NCBI GenBank assembly: GCA_946626905.1
Contig: CAMOVA010000019.1
Coordinates: forward strand, 1 to 14,409
DNA length: 14,409 nt
Direction of reading: 5' to 3'
Source of the DNA: an uncultured Bacillota bacterium
GTDB lineage: Bacteria; Bacillota_I; Bacilli_A; RF39; UBA660
Shown piece by piece: positions 7,582-13,965 of the stretch. Position 1 is the stretch's first letter. Each line of letters opens with the position of its first letter. Made by a program: the position numbers and the translations under genes. The notes beneath the pieces were generated by a model, which did not search any database, was not told where the DNA came from, and saw only the letters and a program-made list of their open reading frames with translations.

Positions 7582-8420
7582 ATTGTTATACCTATTAAAT
7601 CTATAACAATTCCACAAATAATTCCTATCAAATACATTAATGAAACTATTTTTAGATTTTCTTTCATGTTATGATTTGATTTAAATAAAAGTATTAAAGC
7701 TACTCCACTATTTGTAAGTAATCCAGCTATTGTAGAACCTAGTGTGATAACTTTATTTAAATATAATTCTGTTATAACAACGCTTGAACCACAGTTAGGT
7801 ATTAATCCTACTAAGCTTGATATAAATGAACTAAATATATTATCTTTTAAGAATAGTTTTTCTAATGCTTCTTCACCGAATTTTTCCATCGCAGTATTAA
7901 GTACAAATGATATAGCTATTATAAATAATATTACTTTAATTGTATGTTTAACACTTGATTTAAATATACCGTGTTCACAGTCACAATGATCATCTTCACA
8001 TATATCATGAATATGATTTACTTCAATAGTTTTTCTAAATATTAAATCTATAATAATACCAAATATTATACCAATTACTACTTTTATTAATAATATTTTA
8101 AAGATTACTGAAGCCTTAGCTCCTTCTGAAATAAGTATTGGTAACATCTCATCTGATGTTGATAAATAAACTGAAATAAGTGTACCTAGTGTGATTATTC
8201 TACCTATAAATAAATTAGTTGCGGCTACACTAAATCCACATTGAGGAAATGCTCCTATAATACCTCCTAGTATTGGTCCATATTTACCTGATTTTTTTAT
8301 TGTTTCTTTACTCTTATTACTTAATTTGTGTTCAAAGTATTCCATTAATAAAAATGTAATAAATAAAAATGGTAATATTTTTAATGCATCTATTAATGTA
8401 TCTAATATAATATCCAACAT
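7578..8420 (-). CDS. putative 10-TM heavy-metal (manganese) exporter, ArsP_2-like
   Basis: A 280-aa polytopic membrane protein. It has two homologous halves: the segment around FPQCG (58-62) followed by RIITLGTLISVYLSTS matches the segment around IPNCG (207-211) followed by KVITLGSTIAGLLTNS. A metal-ligand-rich loop, HIHDICEDDHCDCEH (136-150), separates the halves. These match the family annotated as putative 10TM heavy-metal exporter or putative manganese transporter. The PxCG pairs probably sit in the membrane path (inference). The start chosen is ATG at 8418-8420, with AGAAGAG 5 nt upstream. A TTG 24 nt earlier lies inside the inverted repeat and lacks a ribosome site. It is the first gene of an operon with the overlapping Fur-family gene. 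The transporter class is fairly sure; substrate and direction are not. Confidence 0.78.
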   Translation of the reverse strand: MLDIILDTLIDALKILPFLFITFLLMEYFEHKLSNKSKETIKKSGKYGPILGGIIGAFPQCGFSVAATNLFIGRIITLGTLISVYLSTSDEMLPILISEGAKASVIFKILLIKVVIGIIFGIIIDLIFRKTIEVNHIHDICEDDHCDCEHGIFKSSVKHTIKVILFIIAISFVLNTAMEKFGEEALEKLFLKDNIFSSFISSLVGLIPNCGSSVVITELYLNKVITLGSTIAGLLTNSGVALILLFKSNHNMKENLKIVSLMYLIGIICGIVIDLIGITI

Positions 8421-8436
8421 AAAATCTCTTCTTTCT

Positions 8437-8457
8437 AAATGCAATTTTTTTGCATTT
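8437..8457. promoter_or_regulatory. candidate Fur-family operator, 8-5-8 inverted repeat
   Basis: AAATGCAA-N5-TTGCATTT is a perfect palindrome with an all-T spacer (top strand). It covers the predicted transcription start (near 8453) of the permease-Fur operon and ends 16 nt before the ATG. The core, TGCAA-N5-TTGCA, resembles the Nur (nickel) box, recalled as TTGCAA-N5-TTGCAA, more than the classical Fur or PerR boxes. That likeness does not prove nickel specificity. Confidence 0.6.
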
Positions 8458-8459
8458 AT

Positions 8460-8489
8460 ATATTAACACATTTTTAAAATTAAAGTCAA
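8460..8489 (-). promoter_or_regulatory. promoter of the metal exporter-Fur operon
   Basis: Minus strand: -35 TTGACT (8484-8489), 18-bp spacer, -10 TAATAT (8460-8465). The inverted repeat begins 2 bp downstream of the -10, the right position for steric repression. Confidence 0.6.
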
Positions 8490-8517
8490 TAAAAAATAGA
8501 GATTTCTCTCTATTTTT
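8488..8517 (-). terminator. terminator of the MMPL/LxxG operon
   Basis: Minus strand: AAAAATAGAGA (8517-8507 ordered 5' to 3'), GAAA tetraloop, TCTCTATTTTT (8502-8492) plus one more T. It is a perfect 11-bp stem. The TAG stop of the coiled-coil gene (8512-8510) is within the 5' arm. Confidence 0.8.
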
Positions 8518-10327
8518 CTATTACCATTATAAACTTAGTTGTTCCTTTTGTTTTATTTTCTTTCATAGTAAATGTTTCATAATCATTACTTTGTTTTATC
8601 ATTCTACGTGTTATAGCTTCTAATGGTTTTACTTTACTATTAACTAGTTTTACTATTTTATTTGATGCTTCATTAAATGTATTTATTCCATTATTTAATT
8701 TATTTGATCCATCTTTTATTTTATTTGATGCATCTGTTAGTTTATTTGAATAGTTTGTTAATACATTTATTGAAGAGTCTAGTGTATTTATTCCTTCTGA
8801 TATTTTTTTATTTCCACCATCTAATTGATTAATACTATCAGCTAGTAAATCTATTCCTGATTTATATTTACCAAATGATGTTTTAAATTCAGTCATTTTA
8901 CCACTTAGTGTTGTTGTACCTACTGATAATTCTTTTAGTTTTGCATTTACGCCATTTAATCCAACTATTTCTTCATTACCATTTGTTATTGTTTGTACTC
9001 CACCTACGTAAGTCGCTAATGAAGTTAATGTTGTAATGTTTTCATCTATACTTGTTTTTTGTGCTTCTAATACTGTTTTTGTAGATGTGTATGCTTCTAT
9101 TGAAGTTTGTATTGCTTCTTTTAATTCTATATTAGATGGATCTACTGTTTCTAGTTTTGTTTGTAATGTACTTATAGTATTTTCTATTGTTGTTATTTTT
9201 GTATTTATTTCTTGTTTTTTTGTTCCTAAAAGTGTTATTGCTTGTTGTAATTCTGTTACTGATACTTTACTATTTATATTATTTAATTGTTCTAATAATT
9301 TTGTGTTTCCATCACTTAATTTTTTTGTATTTTCACTTAAATTACTCATATTTTTATCAAATAATGTTATAGCGTCATCTACTTGTTTTGTGCTTGCTTG
9401 TAATTCTGGCATTTTGTTATTTAATTTTGTTATTCCATTTTTTAACGAAGCATATCCATTTACTAATGTTTTGCTTCCTTGATTTAATTTATTCATGCCA
9501 TTATTATATTCACCCATATTTGTATTATAAAGTGTTATTCCATTATTTAATTCGTTACTTCCATTTTTTAATTTTTTAGTAGCGCTACTTACTTGATTTA
9601 GTGTTTCATATATTGTATCTATTTTATCGAATTGTTGTAGTGATTCTTCATCTACTAATTTTGGTGTAGCAACTACATATATTTCATTAAATTCATAGCT
9701 TTTTGTATCATAAGTTATTACTGTTTTATCGAAGTTATTTTTTAAATTAACATTATAGTTTTTAGTTACTCCTGGTAATGATACTCCCATTAATATATCT
9801 GTAATTCCTGTTGATATAACTTTACCATTACTTATTTTTATATTTGAATTAGTATCTGTTTTTACTATTGTTGATGTCATTACTAAGAAAGGTGTATATA
9901 ATCCATTATGTTTTTCTAAGTTTTTATATGTTATTGTTATTTTTACTTTACCTTTTTTTCCTGACATTTCTTTTGGTGTTGTTTCTTTACCATCTAATTC
10001 ATATTTTACTTTAACTTCTATAGGTAATTCTTTATCTGTTTTTCCTTCATAATAAATGTCTTTACCTTTACTATCCCATTTATATGTATTACCTACTTTA
10101 TCGTATTTTTCACTACCACCAGTATTTTTAATATCTGTTAGATCTGTTCTATCTGATACTATTTCTTCTTTTTTATCATTGATTAAGTGTTCTGATACTA
10201 ATGTATAATTTATTTCTCCATTTTGTTTTAATTTAGTATATACTGTTTCTTCTTTTTGAAGTGCATATACTGGTGTTGTTGTAAGAGTTAGTATTAATAT
10301 TAAAAATATTTTAAATGTCTTTTTCAT
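8510..10327 (-). CDS. secreted coiled-coil protein with L-x-x-G repeats (YhgE/Pip-like), partner of MMPL transporter
   Basis: A 605-aa exported protein. Signal peptide at 1-22 (MKKTFKIFLILILTLTTTPV then YA). An N-terminal, probably beta-rich domain spans about 25-225. A long helical region (230-570) has clusters of LxxG motifs near 253-298 (LKNG, LNNG, LNQG, LVNG, LKNG), LSDG at 337-340, and IKDG and LNNG at 537-547. Such Leu-x-x-Gly heptads occur in YhgE/Pip-type phage-infection and secretion proteins. Unlike YhgE there are no C-terminal TM helices, so the protein should be released or held by its partner. It follows the MMPL gene with 1 nt between stop and ATG, and its AAAGGAGGT ribosome site lies in the last MMPL codons. 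I infer an extracytoplasmic adaptor for the transporter. No enzyme motif seen. Confidence 0.8.
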   Translation of the reverse strand: MKKTFKIFLILILTLTTTPVYALQKEETVYTKLKQNGEINYTLVSEHLINDKKEEIVSDRTDLTDIKNTGGSEKYDKVGNTYKWDSKGKDIYYEGKTDKELPIEVKVKYELDGKETTPKEMSGKKGKVKITITYKNLEKHNGLYTPFLVMTSTIVKTDTNSNIKISNGKVISTGITDILMGVSLPGVTKNYNVNLKNNFDKTVITYDTKSYEFNEIYVVATPKLVDEESLQQFDKIDTIYETLNQVSSATKKLKNGSNELNNGITLYNTNMGEYNNGMNKLNQGSKTLVNGYASLKNGITKLNNKMPELQASTKQVDDAITLFDKNMSNLSENTKKLSDGNTKLLEQLNNINSKVSVTELQQAITLLGTKKQEINTKITTIENTISTLQTKLETVDPSNIELKEAIQTSIEAYTSTKTVLEAQKTSIDENITTLTSLATYVGGVQTITNGNEEIVGLNGVNAKLKELSVGTTTLSGKMTEFKTSFGKYKSGIDLLADSINQLDGGNKKISEGINTLDSSINVLTNYSNKLTDASNKIKDGSNKLNNGINTFNEASNKIVKLVNSKVKPLEAITRRMIKQSNDYETFTMKENKTKGTTKFIMVIEK

Positions 10328-10328
10328 A

Positions 10329-12386
10329 TTATTTACCTCCTTTAAAACCTAATGTGGTTTTAGTTATTATTTTATCAAACATAACAAGTAGGGATGGTAG
10401 TACTGTTATTACTATAACCATACTTATTATAGCTCCTCTAGATATTAATGTACATAGTGATCCAATCATATCTATTTTTGATATTAATCCAACACCTATT
10501 GTAGCACTAAAGAAGCACATTCCACTAACAAATATTGACGTTACTGAGTTATCAAGTGCGATTTTTATTGCTTTATATTTATCTTTTTTATTTTTTCTTT
10601 CTTCTATATATTTTGTTGTCATAAGTATCGCATAATCTATGGTTGCTCCTAGTTGTATTGTTCCTATTACTACTGATGCGACGAATGGTAGTTTAGTATT
10701 TGTTAAATATGGAACTCCCATATTTATAAATATCGCAAGTTCTATAGTTGCCACTAATATTACTGGAAGTGATATTGATTTAAATACTAATACCATTAAT
10801 ATAAATATTACTATTATTGAAGTATAATTTACGCTTTTGAAATCTCTATCTGTTACTTTAACTAAATCATTCATCAAAGGTCCTTCTCCAGCTATTATAG
10901 CCTTCTTATCATATTTATGAACTATTTTATTTATTTTTGCTATTTGATTATTTAATTTAGTTGTTGCTAAATCATATGTTGAGTTTACTAATATTAATTC
11001 ATATTTATCATTAGAGAAGTTTTTTGATATTTTTTCTGGTAATAAACTATTTACTCCATCACCTAATTTTGCTGGTGATAATACTAAGTCTACTCCATCT
11101 AATTTTTCTATATTATTTACTATTTTATTTATTTTAGATACTTCTGTTTCTTTATCTACTAATATTATAAGAGGTGATACTATATTGTATTTTTCTTTTA
11201 ATTCTTTAGTAGCTATTCTATATCCATAAGTATCTGGTATTGATTTATCTAAGTTATAATATACTTCTGTATGTTTTTCACAGTAATAAGCTGGGATATA
11301 TAAAATTATAAATATTAGTATTATTATTTTTTTATTATCAATAATTAGTTTTTTTAGTTTATCAAATGAAGGTAACAAGTTTTTATGTTTTGTTGCTTCT
11401 ACTTGTTTATCAAATGTTATTAGTAGTGCTGGGAAAAGTGTTATAACACATATTACTCCAAATACTACTCCTTTAGCCATTACTATACCAATATCTGTAC
11501 CTAGTGTTAAATCCATTGTACAAAGTGCTAAGAAACCGGCTATTGTTGTTAATGAACTTCCTGCAACGCTTACTAGTGTTTCATTAATAGCGCTTGCCAT
11601 TGCTTCTTTCTTTTCTTTTTTCTTTTTAGCGTTTTCGTATTTATGATATAAGAATATTGAAAAGTCTGTTGTTACTCCTAGTTGCAATACTGATGATATT
11701 GCTTTTGTTATATAACAAATATCTCCTAATAAAATATTTGATCCCATGTTATATAAAATAGCTGCTCCTATATTACCAATAAGTAAGAATGGTGCTACAT
11801 ATGAATCAAGAGCAAATATAAGTACTATTATACAGCATATAACTGCTATTACTACGTATTTAAACATTTCACTATTGAATAATTCCTTAGTATCAAGTAC
11901 CATCGCACTTACCCCACCTACTAAACAATCTTCTTTAGTCATTTTTCTGATTTTACTTACTGCTTCTAATGTTTTATCATCACTTGTTGAATTTTTAAAT
12001 GTTACTAATAATAATTTAGTATCTCCTACTGCTACTTTATTTAGTATTTTTTTAGGTAATATTTCAATAGGTATTGTTGTACCTGTAACATCTGCCACAC
12101 TAACAACATTTGATACTCCATCTATTTTTTCTATTTTATTTTCTAGTTTTAACAAATTCTTATTTGGCATATTTTCAACTATAATAGTCGCATAACCACC
12201 TGTATTAAAGTCATTTGTTAATATTTCTTCTCCTTTTAATGTATCAATATCTTTTGGAAGATACACTAATATATCATAGTTTATTTTTGTTTTTACCATT
12301 CCTATTAGTGATGGTATAACTAATAATAAAGATATGATTATTATTAGTATTCTATGTTTTACTACTAATTTACCAATATTCTTCAT
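10329..12386 (-). CDS. MMPL/RND-superfamily transporter
   Basis: A 685-aa membrane protein with two similar halves. Each has one TM (about 11-30 and 351-368), a large extracytoplasmic loop (31-172 and 369-518) and a five-TM bundle (173-325 and 519-672). The fourth TM of each half carries the proton-relay signature: GVTTDFSIFLYHKYE with D241, and GATIDYAILMTTKYIE with D584. This is the COG1033/MMPL group, which moves lipids, glycolipids or hydrophobic compounds outward using proton motive force. ATG at 12384-12386 follows AGAGGG. It is the first gene of an operon with the LxxG coiled-coil gene, divergent from tetR. The leader is long (about 40 nt) and holds a palindromic operator. Substrate unknown; a self-made lipid or a toxic amphiphile is plausible given TetR control. 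Confidence 0.9.
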   Translation of the reverse strand: MKNIGKLVVKHRILIIIISLLLVIPSLIGMVKTKINYDILVYLPKDIDTLKGEEILTNDFNTGGYATIIVENMPNKNLLKLENKIEKIDGVSNVVSVADVTGTTIPIEILPKKILNKVAVGDTKLLLVTFKNSTSDDKTLEAVSKIRKMTKEDCLVGGVSAMVLDTKELFNSEMFKYVVIAVICCIIVLIFALDSYVAPFLLIGNIGAAILYNMGSNILLGDICYITKAISSVLQLGVTTDFSIFLYHKYENAKKKKEKKEAMASAINETLVSVAGSSLTTIAGFLALCTMDLTLGTDIGIVMAKGVVFGVICVITLFPALLITFDKQVEATKHKNLLPSFDKLKKLIIDNKKIIILIFIILYIPAYYCEKHTEVYYNLDKSIPDTYGYRIATKELKEKYNIVSPLIILVDKETEVSKINKIVNNIEKLDGVDLVLSPAKLGDGVNSLLPEKISKNFSNDKYELILVNSTYDLATTKLNNQIAKINKIVHKYDKKAIIAGEGPLMNDLVKVTDRDFKSVNYTSIIVIFILMVLVFKSISLPVILVATIELAIFINMGVPYLTNTKLPFVASVVIGTIQLGATIDYAILMTTKYIEERKNKKDKYKAIKIALDNSVTSIFVSGMCFFSATIGVGLISKIDMIGSLCTLISRGAIISMVIVITVLPSLLVMFDKIITKTTLGFKGGK
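10332..10340 (-). promoter_or_regulatory. ribosome binding site inside the MMPL coding end
   Basis: The last MMPL codons before TAA spell AAAGGAGGTAAA on the minus strand, a near-perfect anti-16S match. It ends about 8 nt before the coiled-coil gene ATG. The stop and the next ATG are separated by 1 nt, which predicts translational coupling and matched synthesis of the two proteins. Confidence 0.75.
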
Positions 12387-12403
12387 AAGCCCTCTTTTCT
12401 AAA

Positions 12404-12416
12404 TGACTATTAGTCA
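12404..12416. promoter_or_regulatory. operator O1, TGACTA-T-TAGTCA palindrome
   Basis: A perfect 6-1-6 inverted repeat in the MMPL leader, 18 bp before its ATG and downstream of the predicted transcription start. It shares the TGACT/AGTCA arms with O2, 45 bp away centre to centre. Best candidate binding site for the adjacent TetR-family protein. Confidence 0.7.
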
Positions 12417-12433
12417 CTCATTTATTTATTGTT

Positions 12434-12462
12434 ATATTACTACAAAAATGACTTATAGTCAA
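12434..12462 (-). promoter_or_regulatory. promoter of the MMPL operon, overlapped by operator O2
   Basis: Minus strand: -35 TTGACT (12457-12462), 17-bp spacer, -10 TAATAT (12434-12439). The -35 is one arm of operator O2, so repressor and RNA polymerase would compete directly. Confidence 0.65.
12449..12461. promoter_or_regulatory. operator O2, TGACT-TAT-AGTCA
   Basis: A second inverted repeat with the same five-base arms as O1 and the same 13-bp length, lying on the -35 of the MMPL promoter. Two like palindromes between divergent tetR and transporter genes is the usual layout of TetR autoregulation. Confidence 0.65.
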
Positions 12463-12490
12463 TAATATTATATTATTTTCATAAATTTTA

Positions 12491-12518
12491 TTGACTATTT
12501 TATATAAATTGTTATAAT
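12491..12518 (+). promoter_or_regulatory. promoter of tetR-family gene
   Basis: Plus strand: -35 TTGACT (12491-12496), 16-bp spacer, -10 TATAAT (12513-12518). The -35 region reads TTGACTAT, equal to the arm of O2, so a weaker half-site may lie here. The predicted start near 12525 leaves about 12 nt of leader. Confidence 0.65.
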
Positions 12519-12536
12519 TAAGTTGTGGTGAGAACA

Positions 12537-13139
12537 ATGAGAAAAACCAAAGTAGAAGAAAATAAAGCTATCAAAGAAAAGAAATTATTTGATACAGCTT
12601 TTAAGTTATTTACTGAAAAAGGTATTAAAAATACATCTATTGATGAGATCGCATCTAATGCAGGTGTTGCGAAAGGTACTTTTTATTTATATTTTAAAGA
12701 TAAGTATGAATTACAAGATGAATTGATTGCTAGAAAGTCTTATCAATTATTTAATAAAGCTTTAAAGAAATTAGATAAATCTAAGTATAAGCAATTTGAT
12801 GATCAAATTATTTTTATAATTGATTACATAATTGATGATTTATCTAAAAATAAGTTATTATTAAAATTTATTAGTAAGAATTTATCTTTTGGTTTATATA
12901 ATGAAAAAGTTATTAAATTATTAGGTGATAATAATATTAGAGTTAAGGAATTATTTATAGAGGGTATTCATGAACATAATATAAATATAGATAATCCTGA
13001 AGTTACTTTATTTATGATTATTGAGCTTGTTTCTTCTACTTGTTTTTCATCTATTATGAATAAAGAACCTCTACCTATTAAAGAGTATAAGCCTTATCTT
13101 TATAAAACTATTAGAGGATTATTAAATCAAAAAAAATAA
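12537..13139 (+). CDS. TetR/AcrR-family repressor of the MMPL operon
   Basis: A 200-aa one-component regulator. The N-terminal TetR helix-turn-helix (about 14-60) shows AFKLFTEKGIKNTSIDEIA, then NAGVAKGTFYLYFKDKYEL. The C-terminal all-helical part (60-200) is the ligand and dimer domain and is not assigned to a substrate class. The start chosen is ATG at 12537-12539, with GGTGAG at 12527-12532. Tandem GTG codons just upstream (from 12525) overlap this ribosome site and fall at the predicted transcription start. It is divergent from the MMPL-coiled-coil operon, with two TGACT/AGTCA palindromes between, so it probably represses that operon and itself until a transporter substrate or membrane-active ligand binds. 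It shares a terminator with the convergent DUF5661-like gene. Confidence 0.92.
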   Translation: MRKTKVEENKAIKEKKLFDTAFKLFTEKGIKNTSIDEIASNAGVAKGTFYLYFKDKYELQDELIARKSYQLFNKALKKLDKSKYKQFDDQIIFIIDYIIDDLSKNKLLLKFISKNLSFGLYNEKVIKLLGDNNIRVKELFIEGIHEHNINIDNPEVTLFMIIELVSSTCFSSIMNKEPLPIKEYKPYLYKTIRGLLNQKK

Positions 13140-13164
13140 AACACTATTTAGTGTTTTTATTTTT
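13131..13164. terminator. shared bidirectional terminator between tetR and DUF5661-like genes
   Basis: AAAACACT (13138-13145), 4-nt loop, AGTGTTTT (13150-13157), flanked by A-rich and T-rich runs that give U-tracts in both directions. The TAA of tetR (13137-13139) and the TAG of the opposing gene (13146-13144) both fall in the hairpin. Confidence 0.75.
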
Positions 13165-13407
13165 TAAAAATTCTTCAAATATTTTTAAACCATAATCTCT
13201 ATTATAGTAATTAGGAAATTCATTTAAATGAGCAAGCGCTATTTTAGATGTTTTAATTAGATCACTGTCTGTTACATTTGTTTTAGGATTGATATTTCCA
13301 TGTTCTAATTCGATGTTAATTCCATCCAAGAATTCTTCTTTAGTAAACTTATCAAATGTTATACCTAAAACTGATGCGGCATATAAAGCATCATACATAT
13401 TAAACAT
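13144..13407 (-). CDS. small DUF5661-like protein of unknown function
   Basis: An 87-aa soluble protein without signal peptide or TM. The pattern FTKEEFLDGINIELEHGNI, followed by NPKTNVTDSDLIKTSKIALAHLNEFPNYY, matches what I remember of the DUF5661 family (ELEHG, TNVT.DD, GKIALAHLxExPxYY). No function is known for that family. ATG at 13405-13407 has GGTGAT 4 nt upstream. A TATAAT (13422-13427) directly before the ribosome site, just after the terminator of the YgjV-like gene, suggests its own promoter with a very short leader, though no -35 is clear. It converges on tetR. The family name is from memory of the pattern and is moderately sure. Confidence 0.75.
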   Translation of the reverse strand: MFNMYDALYAASVLGITFDKFTKEEFLDGINIELEHGNINPKTNVTDSDLIKTSKIALAHLNEFPNYYNRDYGLKIFEEFLKNKNTK

Positions 13408-13421
13408 ATTATCACCACTAT

Positions 13422-13427
13422 ATTATA
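13422..13427 (-). promoter_or_regulatory. -10 element of the DUF5661-like gene
   Basis: Minus-strand TATAAT, 14 nt before the ATG. The region where a -35 should lie is occupied by the preceding terminator hairpin and has no good match, so this is tentative. Confidence 0.35.
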
Positions 13428-13451
13428 TAAAAAAAGCACTTTTTAGTGCTT
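13428..13451 (-). terminator. terminator of the YgjV-like gene
   Basis: Minus strand: AAGCACT (13451-13445), AAAA loop, AGTGCTT (13440-13434), then five more T residues. The TAA stop of the YgjV-like gene (13445-13443) spans the stem-loop junction. Confidence 0.8.
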
Positions 13452-13943
13452 CTTATTTTCTATATATGCGACTGTTACTGAAAATACAGTTACTACCTCA
13501 AATATAATTGCTGAATAAGATACATATATAATCGCATATATTAACCAACATATTGCTGATATTATTCCTATAAGTCTAATCTTATTTTCTTCTTTACTTA
13601 AGAATGAATTAAATGTTATTAAACAAGCAAATACTGGTAATATAGAATAGATATTTTCATATGACAAGAATGTCATTGCTATTAAAAGTGGTATTAATAC
13701 AAGTATTAATATTTTTTTCTTTTCTTCATTATCACCAAATTTATATATAAGTATAAGTGTGAAGAATCCTAATATATTACATATAGAACCTGTTATAGCT
13801 CCTAGTAACATATAGTGGATTGTAAATCCTATATAAGCAAATATTTGAACAAATAATATTTGTTTTTTCTTTTCTTTAAAGAAACTATATGCTAATAAAG
13901 AATATGCGATCGCACCTATTATTTGAGTTATTATAAATTTCAT
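13443..13943 (-). CDS. YgjV-family integral membrane protein
   Basis: A 166-aa very hydrophobic protein with about five to six TM helices and almost no loops. The N-terminus (MKFIITQIIGAIAYSLLAYS), the FVQIFAYIGFTIHYMLLGAITG segment and the C-terminal SYSAIIFEVVTVFSVTVAYI segment match the YgjV (Imp-YgjV) family of small bacterial inner-membrane proteins, whose function is not established. Length is near that of E. coli YgjV. ATG at 13941-13943 has GGTGA 7 nt upstream. It follows the partial membrane gene at the right edge by 22 nt with no terminator between, so the two are probably co-transcribed. A strong terminator ends it before the DUF5661-like gene. Confidence 0.8.
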   Translation of the reverse strand: MKFIITQIIGAIAYSLLAYSFFKEKKKQILFVQIFAYIGFTIHYMLLGAITGSICNILGFFTLILIYKFGDNEEKKKILILVLIPLLIAMTFLSYENIYSILPVFACLITFNSFLSKEENKIRLIGIISAICWLIYAIIYVSYSAIIFEVVTVFSVTVAYIENKKH

Positions 13944-13965
13944 ATATGTTCACCATTCTATATTT

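Noticed and set aside
7582..7617. Upstream TTG start adding 12 residues to the Fur-family protein
   Set aside because: Fur proteins begin near the helix at MIELFKEKGL. The ATG at 7581 overlaps the permease stop in the common ATGA form and has a ribosome site.
9036..9482. 148-codon open frame opposite the LxxG coiled-coil gene
   Set aside because: It is the antisense shadow of a biased, repeat-rich coding region. It has no ribosome site, and its hydrophobic product reflects reversed Asn/Lys/Thr codons.
9400..9800. Repeated short motifs in DNA that could suggest a CRISPR-like or tandem array
   Set aside because: The recurrences follow LxxG codons in frame and vary in spacing and sequence. They are protein repeats, not a DNA repeat array.
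11746..12195. 149-codon open frame opposite the MMPL gene
   Set aside because: The opposite frame encodes a full MMPL domain with conserved motifs. The antisense frame has no start signals and no family pattern.
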